Shown here: positions 1 to 6,336 of the stretch, in pieces
Layout of the letters: each line of letters starts with the position of its first letter
Position numbering within the stretch: the stretch's first letter is position 1
Source of the DNA: a virus
Direction: 5' to 3' (one strand)
Length of the DNA stretch: 40,454 nt
Virus record (IMG/VR): IMGVR_UViG_3300037258_000107
Coordinates: 1 to 40,454 of that record
Notes under the pieces: model-generated
What the model was told of the DNA's origin: nothing
Database searches by the model: none
What the model saw: only the letters and a program-made list of their open reading frames with translations
Position numbers and translations under genes: made by a program

Positions 1-517
1 GCCCATGCGGTTCTTGCCGGTCGGAATATCCCGGTTGATCCGCTTGTCGGCGGCCTTGATGTAAAGGCGGCGTTCGGTGATTTCGCAGCTGATGATTTCC
101 AGCTGCTGGTCCATCAGGACAGGCAGCACGGCTTCAGCCAGGTCGAAGTTTTCCAGCGGACGATACTTGTCCGACAGGAAAGCCCGGACCTTGCCGTCCA
201 GCGTGCGAACCATCCTGGCCGACGGGTCGGAATTCAGCCAGGTGTTCACATTCTGCACCAGCAGCGCAGGCTTTTCCGTGCGCATCCGGTCGTAATATTT
301 GGCCGGGATGCTCACATAGTCGCCGACCTGGCGATGGGCCAGATCGTTCAGCTGGAAGGCCGCGGTGTCTTCCAGGTTCAGGGCAGTCGTGACCTTGTCG
401 CCATCGGCATGGACTTCCATGGCCATCTTGGCGGTGGGCGCGACGTAATCCTTGCGGGTCGTGGCCTGGCGTTCGATTTCGGCGGCCATTTCCTGCAGAG
501 TTTTGCCGGTCTTCATT
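1..517 (-). CDS. DUF932-family phage protein (3' end cut by window)
   Basis: The frame opens with ATG at 517 behind a good Shine-Dalgarno (TAGGAGACTG) and runs off the left edge without a stop, so 172 codons are visible. The N-terminus (MKTGKTLQEMAAEIERQ) and the later segments VGDYVSIPAKYYDRM, NTWLNSDP and RAFLSDKYRPLENFDLAEAVLP match my memory of the DUF932 (phage/plasmid-like) family. Its biochemical role is not established; members sit among replication and early genes of phages and plasmids. It is the last visible gene of the leftward early block and is separated from its upstream neighbour by 109 bases holding a large stem-loop. Family call fairly sure; function unknown. Confidence 0.75.
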
Positions 518-578
518 TTTCAGTCTCCTATTCCGCTTGTCCCCGGGATGGGGGCCTGGGCGGCTTTGCGATGCGTTA

Positions 579-624
579 TTGCATCTATCTGGGTCCGGTC
601 AGCGCCGGGCCCAGAAGGTTGCAA
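579..624 (-). other. Long stem-loop between two early genes
   Basis: Arms TCTGGGTCCGG (588-598) and CCGGGCCCAGA (605-615) pair around a 6-nt loop with one mismatch. TTGCA (579-583) and TGCAA (620-624) can close it further. It begins 2 bases after the stop codon of the minus-strand gene at 627 and lies in the leader of the DUF932 gene. No T-run follows on the minus strand, so a simple intrinsic terminator is unlikely. RNA processing, partial attenuation or mRNA protection are possible. The pairing is seen directly; function is inferred. Confidence 0.5.
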
Positions 625-626
625 TC

Positions 627-950
627 TCAATAGTGGCGATAAGCGACCAGTTCGGCGCGCATGGCGGCTTTGATGCCCTGGGCGACCAGGGCGCGAACTT
701 CTTCCTGATGTTCCAGGGCGATCTTGGCGGGTGTGGTGGTGAAGGGCAGCGCGCGTTCGATGCGGCGGATCATGGCGTCGGCGCTGAGATTGAACATGCT
801 GGCGAAGATGATTTTGCCGTCCAGGTCATAGCCAGACCATTGCGGGCCAGTGCGGTCATCGCAGCGGGCGCGCTGCACGGTGGCGATAGGACGGCCGTCG
901 CGGTAAGCGGTGGCGAACTGGGTGGAATTGTCGATTTCGAGGGTGATCAC
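627..950 (-). CDS. Small hypothetical protein
   Basis: A protein of 107 residues if it starts at GTG 950, which has a GGGAG box 9 bases upstream. ATG codons at 971 and 992 are in frame and are alternatives, with weaker ribosome sites. The sequence looks soluble and mixed alpha/beta: a beta-like start (MITLEIDNSTQFATAYRDG), one central Cys, then a helical C-terminus rich in Ala, Arg and Glu. I recognise no family. It is the first gene after a candidate promoter at 1011-1039, apart from the preceding gene by 99 bases, so it may head a short transcript with the DUF932 gene. Confidence 0.6.
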   Translation of the reverse strand: MITLEIDNSTQFATAYRDGRPIATVQRARCDDRTGPQWSGYDLDGKIIFASMFNLSADAMIRRIERALPFTTTPAKIALEHQEEVRALVAQGIKAAMRAELVAYRHY

Positions 951-1010
951 TGTCTTTCTCTCCCGGGTCATGGACCCTGTTTGGGGCGGCATCAGCGCCG
1001 CGACACCCCG

Positions 1011-1039
1011 TTTAGAGCATGGATCGCGGCGCGGGTCAA
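1011..1039 (-). promoter_or_regulatory. Candidate sigma70-type promoter
   Basis: On the minus strand TTGACC (1039-1034) is followed after exactly 17 bases by TCTAAA (1016-1011). The -35 matches consensus at 5 of 6 and the -10 at 4 of 6. It lies in the only sizeable gap of this part of the leftward block and would start RNA near 1004, upstream of the gene ending at 627. Motif and spacing are seen; activity is inferred. Confidence 0.45.
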
Positions 1040-1049
1040 ATACCCGGTA

Positions 1050-1598
1050 TCAGTTAATCGACGGCCCCCGAAACCCCAGTTCCCCAGGCTTCGGCCCCCA
1101 GGCGTCTTTCCAGTATCCTGGCGGCAGGCTTTCCTCTTCGTCGCCCTGGCGGAAGGTCTTCATCCGCCAGCGCCAGACTTCTAGAGTTTCCCCCTTGTCA
1201 GGGACCGTGGGCTGGCCCCAGGGCGCGCGGTTCATGCGCAGCGCGTTGCGCATCCATGTGCCCCATGTCGCTGGCCAGTCGGCCGCCAGGGTCCCTTTGC
1301 CGATATGATAGTCCCGGAAGGCATCGGCCTGCCCCTGGGCGTCGATCACCAGGTCCTGGCGTTTCGCCTGGGCCCAGAATCCCTTGGCGCGGTCGATCTG
1401 CGCCTGGTCCGGGAAACCTTCCGGCAGGCTGCTGCGCGCCTTGTTCTTGGGCAACTTCTTCGGCTTCGCGCTGATCGCCAGGTCGAACAGCCGGTCCAGG
1501 TATCCAGGCTGTTTCAGGAATTCGCGCATCTTATGTAACCCGTTCGCTTTGTCTGCGCGGATTTCCTTGATTTTGCTGATGAACTCTTCGTCGGTCAT
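1050..1598 (-). CDS. Replication-associated protein resembling the C-terminus of DnaT/YdaU-type proteins
   Basis: 182 residues from ATG 1598, chosen because of the GAGGAAAGG ribosome site 10 bases upstream; the frame stays open to 1964, but that stretch is low quality. The N-terminal 30 residues are helical (MTDEEFISKIKEIRADKANG). The C-terminal part has the pattern 'FRDYHIGKG...ADWPATWGTWMRNALR', typical of the tail of phage replisome-organiser proteins of the DUF1376/YdaU and DnaT type, which handle ssDNA and helicase loading. The usual N-terminal winged helix is absent. It lies downstream of the DnaB-like helicase, so a helicase-loading role is plausible but inferred. Confidence 0.7.
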   Translation of the reverse strand: MTDEEFISKIKEIRADKANGLHKMREFLKQPGYLDRLFDLAISAKPKKLPKNKARSSLPEGFPDQAQIDRAKGFWAQAKRQDLVIDAQGQADAFRDYHIGKGTLAADWPATWGTWMRNALRMNRAPWGQPTVPDKGETLEVWRWRMKTFRQGDEEESLPPGYWKDAWGPKPGELGFRGPSIN

Positions 1599-1639
1599 TG
1601 CGTGCAGTCCTTTCCTCAAGACAGAATCAGCCCCATGGG

Positions 1640-1948
1640 TCAGATCGGCAAACCGCGGCGCGGTGGGGCGGGTCGGACGGTCTTCCCCCTTACGTTGCTG
1701 ATCGGCGACGGCCCTGGCCACCCCAGGAATCCCTTTTCGTCGGTCGTCGGCGCGCCTTGCGGCGTCTGGGGTGCTGGTTCTGCCCGACGTGCCACGCACG
1801 CTGACTCCCGCCCCAGAAATGAGCCTGTCGGACGGGTGGCAAGGTTGTGAAAGGCCGGGTTTTGCGGCATATTGCCGGTCCCCCAATGCCCCAACGGATG
1901 CCATCCATCCGTATTCGGCCCCGTCGGATTCCAGTCCGGCGGGGTCAT
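1640..1948 (-). CDS. Doubtful Trp/Pro-rich hypothetical protein
   Basis: 102 codons from ATG 1948 (GTG 1981 is an upstream alternative), filling an otherwise empty 414-base stretch between the helicase gene and the DnaT-like gene. The N-terminal part is unusual (MTPPDWNPTGPNTDGWHPLG), with closely spaced Trp, His, Gly and Asn; the C-terminal half is Pro/Arg-rich and low complexity. Ribosome site is weak. All three minus-strand frames stay open over 1690-1908, so an open frame alone is poor evidence. Position in the operon favours a gene here; which frame is used is not certain. Confidence 0.35.
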   Translation of the reverse strand: MTPPDWNPTGPNTDGWHPLGHWGTGNMPQNPAFHNLATRPTGSFLGRESACVARRAEPAPQTPQGAPTTDEKGFLGWPGPSPISNVRGKTVRPAPPRRGLPI

Positions 1949-2012
1949 TTCTTTGCGCGGCCACGATGCGCTGGCCGTCACGATTCCGTCAATCGCTAGG
2001 GCTTGTGCCCAG

Positions 2013-3629
2013 TTATCGCTGATCCCCCAGCAGCCCGGTGATCAGGTCTTCGTCTTCCTGGCGCTCGCCGCGGCGCATCGGCTGTTCGTCGCGCACCGCG
2101 CTGGCTGCCATGTCGGCCCAAAGGGACAAGGTCGTCTTCCGGCCCATCCGGTTCTTGCCGACTATCAGGTCGAAGTGATTCCTGGCGGCCTGCATGTCCG
2201 AATTCCAGGTGTTCCAGGCCGGTTCGCCAGGCGCGGAGTCGGGGCGCGCATCCGACAGGGCTTCAGCCATCCGGTACGGCAAAAGCATGATGTCGGCTTC
2301 CTGGCGGATCGCCTTCGATTCGCGCACGTCGCCAGCCCGGGGACGCTGGTTTTCCTTGCCGCGCGCCTTGTCGTCTTCGTTCAGCTGGCTGCCTGCCACG
2401 ACCGGCCAGTTCAGTTTCTTGGCCAGGCCCTTCAGCCCGCGCACGATCCCAGCGACTTCCTGTTCACGCGGCCGGAACTGGCGCGATGCCGGGTCGACGA
2501 TCTGGATATAGTCCACGATCACCAGGCCGATGGGGTCTTCGCTGGCCGCGCATTTTTGCCCTTCGCGGATGCGGGGATCGTTCCTCCATTTTGCCTGAAA
2601 GGCCCGGGCCCGCGCTGCCATCTGCGCCACGGTCAGCCCGTCTTCGTCGTGAATTTCCAGCCAGGGACTGAAGCCGCGCAGGTGATCGCGGGCGAACATC
2701 ATCCTGGCGAAGTCGCCCACGCTGAAACCCAGGGTGCGACCGTCGGCGGTGACGCCGGTCGCCCTGAACTTACGGTAAGCGATGGCATTGGCGTCAGCGA
2801 TGGCGAAGTCGATGTCGGTCAGGATGCGCTGGGTCCAGGGCTTGCGCTTCATTTCCAAGCTGAAGACGATGGTGGGGACGAAGGCCGCCGCCGCCTGCCA
2901 GCTGAAGCCGCCCATCAGCGCCGACTTGCCCATGCCAGGTTTGCCCGCGACGATGATCAGGTCCGCGCCCTGGAAGCCGCCGGTTTCATTGTCGACCTTG
3001 GTCATCCCAGTTTTGACCGCGCGCACCGGCTGGCCCGAACTGGCCCGTTCAGCATCGCGGATGGATTCGTCGGCCGCTTCATCGGTCGACTGGAACTTCG
3101 CCTGGGCAGCATAGCGTTCGGCTTCATCGGCCACGCTGCTGATGCTGGCCAGGCAGTCGCGCACCAAGCTGGGGCCTTCCAGCAGAAGGGTCTTGGCTTC
3201 GTCCAGCGCCGCCAAGGCGTCGCGGCGCATGCTGTGTTCGCGGATGATCAGGGCATAGTCGCGCACGGCCGGTATCGCCGGGGCTGCGCCATACATGGCT
3301 TGCAGATAAGACTGACCTCCGGTTTCTATGATGCCAGCGTCGGCCTTCATGGCAGCGTAAACGGTCAGGACGGTGATCGCGCGGTCGCCCTCATTCGACC
3401 AGGCGACCATCTGGCCAAAGATGCGCCCGTGCAGGGGATCGTAAAAATGCCAGTCTTCCAGGATACCAGCCGCCTGGGGGATCAGCGCGCTGTCGCGCAG
3501 CATGGAACCGATCAGCGCCTGTTCGATGTCGATGTCGTAAGGGTTATGGACCGGCTGGGCCGGTTGCTCTTGTGCGCTCAAGCGGTCACCGGGGCGAAGC
3601 GGCCGGTCTGATTTCCGAAGGTCGTCCAC
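2013..3629 (-). CDS. dnaB: DnaB-type replicative helicase
   Basis: 538 residues with the DnaB layout. The N-terminal domain begins at about residue 28 (DIDIEQALIGSMLRD). The C-terminal RecA-like ATPase has Walker A GKPGMGKS (about 229-236), the switch FSLEM (about 255-259), Walker B LVIVDYIQIV with Asp 372, the GSQLN sensor and a late Arg/Glu motif (RESKAIRQEADIM). It should unwind phage DNA as a hexameric ring at the fork. The listed start is GTG 3629, overlapping the methyltransferase gene by 52 bases. TTG 3581, overlapping its stop as TTGA, is a reasonable alternative and would remove 16 residues outside the conserved part. No primase or helicase-primase fusion is visible, so priming is probably host-supplied. 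Confidence 0.93.
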   Translation of the reverse strand: MDDLRKSDRPLRPGDRLSAQEQPAQPVHNPYDIDIEQALIGSMLRDSALIPQAAGILEDWHFYDPLHGRIFGQMVAWSNEGDRAITVLTVYAAMKADAGIIETGGQSYLQAMYGAAPAIPAVRDYALIIREHSMRRDALAALDEAKTLLLEGPSLVRDCLASISSVADEAERYAAQAKFQSTDEAADESIRDAERASSGQPVRAVKTGMTKVDNETGGFQGADLIIVAGKPGMGKSALMGGFSWQAAAAFVPTIVFSLEMKRKPWTQRILTDIDFAIADANAIAYRKFRATGVTADGRTLGFSVGDFARMMFARDHLRGFSPWLEIHDEDGLTVAQMAARARAFQAKWRNDPRIREGQKCAASEDPIGLVIVDYIQIVDPASRQFRPREQEVAGIVRGLKGLAKKLNWPVVAGSQLNEDDKARGKENQRPRAGDVRESKAIRQEADIMLLPYRMAEALSDARPDSAPGEPAWNTWNSDMQAARNHFDLIVGKNRMGRKTTLSLWADMAASAVRDEQPMRRGERQEDEDLITGLLGDQR

Positions 3630-4174
3630 CCTGGCCTGGTCGTGCGGCCGAACAATTCCAAGTAGGGCCCGGCCAGCAGCCGTTCTATGCGGCTATAGAC
3701 GATGTCGGGCTTCCTGGAATGTTGACGCGCTGGTTCGATTATACCCATGCGCACGTCGGCCTTAAGGCGCTTTGGCGTGCCCCGGGTGAACAGCAGGCAT
3801 GGTTCGCCATTCTGGCGCGTCCAGTAGCCCATCTTCATGTCGGCTTTGATGGTGTCATCGAATAGGTCCAGCGATCTGCCGTCTGCCTTCAGCCAGTCGA
3901 ACCCAGCAGTCTTGTATGTGAACCCGCACGCCTCTCCGAAAGCCAGGGTCTTCAGCAGCTGCGGCCAGGTCGTCCAGCACAACAGCACGGCGTGCTTGTG
4001 GGCGACGCGGTCTATATCTTCGGCCATGGCCATGATCTGGGGCCAGGTCATCGTCGGATAGTGACGGTCGGCGCTGCGCTTCTTCCCCTTGGCCGACCTG
4101 GTGACAAACCTGGTGGGCGGGTCGACATACAGGACTGGGAAAGACCCGGCGGAAAGGTCGGACAGCTGGATCAT
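3578..4174 (-). CDS. MT-A70-like adenine DNA methyltransferase with variant DPPT motif
   Basis: 198 residues, a usual length for phage MT-A70 proteins. Family marks are the catalytic-loop region LYVDPPTRF (residues 15-23), then KGKKRSADRHYPTM, a central CWTTWP strand, and the C-terminal PARQHSRKP / RIERLLAGPYLELFGR / RPGWTTFGN signature. The family transfers a methyl group from S-adenosylmethionine to adenine N6. The normal catalytic box is DPPW or another aromatic; here it is DPPT (Thr21, codon at 4112-4114), which may weaken or alter activity. The ATG overlaps the upstream stop as ATGA. It may protect phage DNA or mimic host methylation; target unknown. Confidence 0.85.
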   Translation of the reverse strand: MIQLSDLSAGSFPVLYVDPPTRFVTRSAKGKKRSADRHYPTMTWPQIMAMAEDIDRVAHKHAVLLCWTTWPQLLKTLAFGEACGFTYKTAGFDWLKADGRSLDLFDDTIKADMKMGYWTRQNGEPCLLFTRGTPKRLKADVRMGIIEPARQHSRKPDIVYSRIERLLAGPYLELFGRTTRPGWTTFGNQTGRFAPVTA

Positions 4175-4473
4175 GGGTTAGGCCGCCCGATGGGATCGAC
4201 GCGCACCTTGAGGGTAACGCCCCCCCCCACGGGTGAATCCAGCACGATCTGCCAGGACGCATAGGACATATGGCGCGGGCCAAGCATGCAGGTATGGCCG
4301 CGCAGGTCGATCAGTTTGGCTTCGTCGTCGTGTTCATCATCGGCAAAGAACCGCCCGGCCAGGGTGAAATAGGTTTCCAGGTATCGCGGGCCGCTGTTTT
4401 CCAGCCAGCGGATTGTGTTGCCAGCGCGGACCCCATCCAGGTACGCCGATTCACTCGCAAAGCCCCGGCCCAT
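4171..4473 (-). CDS. Hypothetical early protein, 100 aa
   Basis: The start ATG overlaps the resolvase stop by one base (TGATG) and the stop overlaps the methyltransferase start (ATGA), so translation is probably coupled on both sides. The N-terminal half is helical and charged (YLDGVRAGNTIRWLENSG, then an acidic DDEHDDEAK stretch); the C-terminal half looks beta-rich. One Cys, no membrane segment, no motif I recognise. A helper or DNA-metabolism role is suggested only by its position between a resolvase and a methyltransferase. Confidence 0.75.
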   Translation of the reverse strand: MGRGFASESAYLDGVRAGNTIRWLENSGPRYLETYFTLAGRFFADDEHDDEAKLIDLRGHTCMLGPRHMSYASWQIVLDSPVGGGVTLKVRVDPIGRPNP

Positions 4474-4991
4474 CAGCCCTTGATCCTTCCCAGCAGACCG
4501 ACCTTGCCGATCCCGTATTGAAGGATCGCCAGGGCTTCGGCGGCGTCGTGTTCTTTAATGTCGCGCCCATTGCGACGGCAGTATTCCAGGGCGTGGGCTT
4601 TGGGGTTTTTCGGGTAGCCTTCGCCATAGACGGCTGCCCGCCAGGTATTGGGGGCGGGGAATTCGAACTGCTTCACCCCCGCGTTCGCCGCGCCAGCCCT
4701 GGCCGCGCCGTTCAGCATGGTCAGGCAACGGTCACCGTGGGCGCTGGTCGGGGTCCAGACGTCGCGGCTGTTTTTCTTTTTGATCGTGCGCAGCGCAGCT
4801 TCGATGATCACCGCTTCGATCATGTTACCACGGCAGATCGTGTTCACCGCGCTATAGATAGACCCCAGCGTCTGCTGGATGCGTTCGTCGGCGTAGCCGG
4901 GAAGACGCCAGGTCCCGACGTGGGCGCTGGCGAGATTATCGCCAAACGCCCAGCCGGTCGTGACGGCCAGATCAAGGGCCAGGATGCGCAA
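4473..4991 (-). CDS. RuvC-like Holliday-junction resolvase
   Basis: 172 residues with an RNase H-type fold: first strand MRILALDLAVTTGWAFG with Asp7, central VIIEAAL with Glu64, and a C-terminal HDAAEALAIL helix with Asp149 and Glu152. This is the acidic set of RuvC-family resolvases that cut four-way junctions with Mg2+. The Asn-Thr-Trp-Arg (NTWR) segment before the last helix is also typical of phage versions. It would resolve branched replication or recombination intermediates before packaging, complementing the RecT protein of the plus-strand block. Three bases separate it from the upstream gene; it overlaps the downstream gene by one base. Confidence 0.85.
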   Translation of the reverse strand: MRILALDLAVTTGWAFGDNLASAHVGTWRLPGYADERIQQTLGSIYSAVNTICRGNMIEAVIIEAALRTIKKKNSRDVWTPTSAHGDRCLTMLNGAARAGAANAGVKQFEFPAPNTWRAAVYGEGYPKNPKAHALEYCRRNGRDIKEHDAAEALAILQYGIGKVGLLGRIKG

Positions 4992-4994
4992 CGG

Positions 4995-5555
4995 CTAATC
5001 CTCTTCTTCTTTGCTGCCGCCTTCCAGGTTGTCCTTCTGGGCGTCGTTCCAGCGGCGCATGTATTCGACATGACCGGGCGAACCTTCGGGCCAGCGCGTC
5101 GTGTCAGGCGTGCGCGCAGCTTTGCCATCGCGCCAACCTTCGGACTTGGCCTGTTCTTCGACGCTGCCGAACTTCGGTTCATACAGCGACAGCTGCACAG
5201 GGGTGCCGTCTTCGCGCATGAAGACCTGCAGCTGCTTCAGCATGGTGGCGATGTCCAGCGGGTCCGACCGCTTGAACCCCAGGGCCAACGCCACGGCCTG
5301 CATGTCAACGCCCGCTTCCTTGGCCGACTTCTTCGCCGCGGTCACGCGACCGGCCGCCGTCTTCGCCGCGTCCTGGTAACCCTTGATCTGATTCAGGTGA
5401 TAGAGCAGGTCTTTCTTCGGCGGCATGTTGCCCGCCAAAAGCGGCGCGGCTTCGCCGGTCGCCACTTCGACGGTTTCTTCCTTCGTCGGTTTGGCCGCGC
5501 GCCCCTTGCGCGCTGACCCGACCTTCTTCTTCACCACCTTTTTCTTTGCAGCCAT
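4995..5555 (-). CDS. Basic-tailed protein with a ribosome-modulation-factor-like C-terminus
   Basis: 186 residues. The N-terminus is a Lys-rich, histone-like tail (MAAKKKVVKKKVGSARKG). A helical middle (DLLYHLNQIKGYQDAAK, then AKKSAKEAGVD) recalls small alphaproteobacterial DNA-binding proteins, but I cannot assign a family. The C-terminal segment SEGWRDGKAARTPD ... WPEGSPGHVEYMRRW resembles the GW.AG...NPW..GS......GW.. pattern of RMF-like proteins. It ends in an acidic tail. The ATG overlaps the upstream gene by 25 bases. Nucleic-acid or ribosome binding is a guess from charge and pattern, not shown. Confidence 0.7.
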   Translation of the reverse strand: MAAKKKVVKKKVGSARKGRAAKPTKEETVEVATGEAAPLLAGNMPPKKDLLYHLNQIKGYQDAAKTAAGRVTAAKKSAKEAGVDMQAVALALGFKRSDPLDIATMLKQLQVFMREDGTPVQLSLYEPKFGSVEEQAKSEGWRDGKAARTPDTTRWPEGSPGHVEYMRRWNDAQKDNLEGGSKEEED

Positions 5556-5788
5556 CTTTGATCCTTCGGGGCAAAAAATGCCCGCTGTTTGTCTGACCGA
5601 ACCATATCTGCCAGATTTTCCTGTATCGCCCGGGCCTGCGCCATGATCGCGGCCTTCAGTTCGACAGCATACTTTTCGGCGCTTTCGGGCGGGATCGGCC
5701 CATGCGCCAGTTCGCGGCCAGTTTCGGGCCAGCGTTCGATGATGAAGGTCCCATTCGCGCGGACCTCTGACGTGATCAGAACTTTCAC
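5531..5788 (-). CDS. Small hypothetical early protein
   Basis: 85 residues from GTG 5788, which overlaps the upstream stop as GTGA; a longer in-frame extension to 5947 is a shadow of the neighbouring gene. It starts with a beta hairpin-like stretch (MKVLITSEVRANGTFIIER) and continues into helices containing AVELKAAIMAQARAIQENLA, ending in a basic tail (WLQRKRW). I recognise no domain. It belongs to the string of translationally coupled small genes just downstream of the divergent promoter region, typical of early phage genes that act on the host; no specific function can be given. Confidence 0.7.
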   Translation of the reverse strand: MKVLITSEVRANGTFIIERWPETGRELAHGPIPPESAEKYAVELKAAIMAQARAIQENLADMVRSDKQRAFFAPKDQRWLQRKRW

Positions 5789-6051
5789 TTGATCACCAGG
5801 GGCGGGACGGCCTTCATTTTGTAGGGAACAATCCGCTGGCCCTTGCTGGCGCGACCAGACGACTGGGCGATGAAGTTGCCCTGGGCGTCTATCAGTTCGA
5901 CGACGCCATCTCCATCGCCCGCAGCGGTCAGGAAGGTGCCAGAGCATTTCGTGACCAGAAACAGGTCGTTCCCGGTCTTCTCATATTCGACCGCACGGCT
6001 GTCGTGCAGTTCGCCTTCGATCATCAGGTCGCAACGTCCCTTTGGGCTCAT
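5785..6051 (-). CDS. Small beta-rich hypothetical protein
   Basis: 88 residues with ATG 6051 overlapping the upstream stop and GTGA coupling downstream. The sequence alternates strand-like segments (CDLMIEGELHDSRAVEYEKT, LFLVTKC, VVELIDAQGNFIAQS) with charged turns and ends KAVPPLVIK. It could be a small barrel or beta sandwich. Two Cys residues; no catalytic motif. Function unknown; position suggests an early gene. Confidence 0.7.
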   Translation of the reverse strand: MSPKGRCDLMIEGELHDSRAVEYEKTGNDLFLVTKCSGTFLTAAGDGDGVVELIDAQGNFIAQSSGRASKGQRIVPYKMKAVPPLVIK

Positions 6052-6257
6052 GACAGCCGCCAGACGCGCGTGCCGTCACCTTCGGCCTTCGTCGTGAAGT
6101 CCATGGACGACTCGGTCCTGATGCGGCTGACCATGGCGCGGATACTATGGGGCGGACTGTTCGCAAACAGTTGCGACGTTCCGATTTTCATCCCCTTGAT
6201 CTGGTCGGTGATGCTGACCGGCGGGGGAGGGTCGGCGACCGTGGCGCGCTTTTTCAT
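6048..6257 (-). CDS. Small hypothetical early protein, first gene of leftward block
   Basis: 69 residues; ATG 6257 is preceded by GGAGACC, a good ribosome site, and the stop overlaps the next start. A Pro-rich start (MKKRATVADPPPPVSITDQI) leads to ELFANS-like text (TSQLFANSPPHSIRAMVSRI) and a C-terminal GDGTRVWRL. This pattern is common in small phage proteins, but I cannot name a characterised family. It is promoter-proximal in the leftward early unit, directly downstream of the divergent control region, so it should be among the first proteins made. Confidence 0.7.
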   Translation of the reverse strand: MKKRATVADPPPPVSITDQIKGMKIGTSQLFANSPPHSIRAMVSRIRTESSMDFTTKAEGDGTRVWRLS

Positions 6258-6336
6258 GGTCTCCGATGTTGCACGCGGCTAAATCGCTGTCAATCGGGAT
6301 TGACGCCGATTGATTGACGCGCATATGGTCGCCGCC
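6258..6336. promoter_or_regulatory. Divergent promoter/operator region
   Basis: The 79-base gap between leftward and rightward blocks. GTCAATC (6289-6295) and GATTGAC (6298-6304) form a perfect inverted repeat with a 2-base spacer, and a third GATTGAC lies at 6312-6318. Read outward, the repeat arms supply TTGACA (minus strand, 6293-6288) and TTGACG (plus strand, 6300-6305), i.e. two back-to-back -35 boxes. TATGGT at 6324-6329 (18-base spacing) is a possible plus -10; CAACAT at 6266-6271 (minus, 16-base spacing) is a weaker minus -10. One bound regulator could control both directions. Repeats are seen; promoter use is inferred. Confidence 0.55.

Noticed and set aside
1599-1964. N-terminal extension of the DnaT-like protein
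   Set aside because: The strong ribosome site is at ATG 1598, and the extension is low-complexity Arg/Pro text that overlaps another frame.
1872-3611. Plus-strand open frame of 579 codons
   Set aside because: Mirror of the dnaB gene, whose motifs are unmistakable on the other strand.
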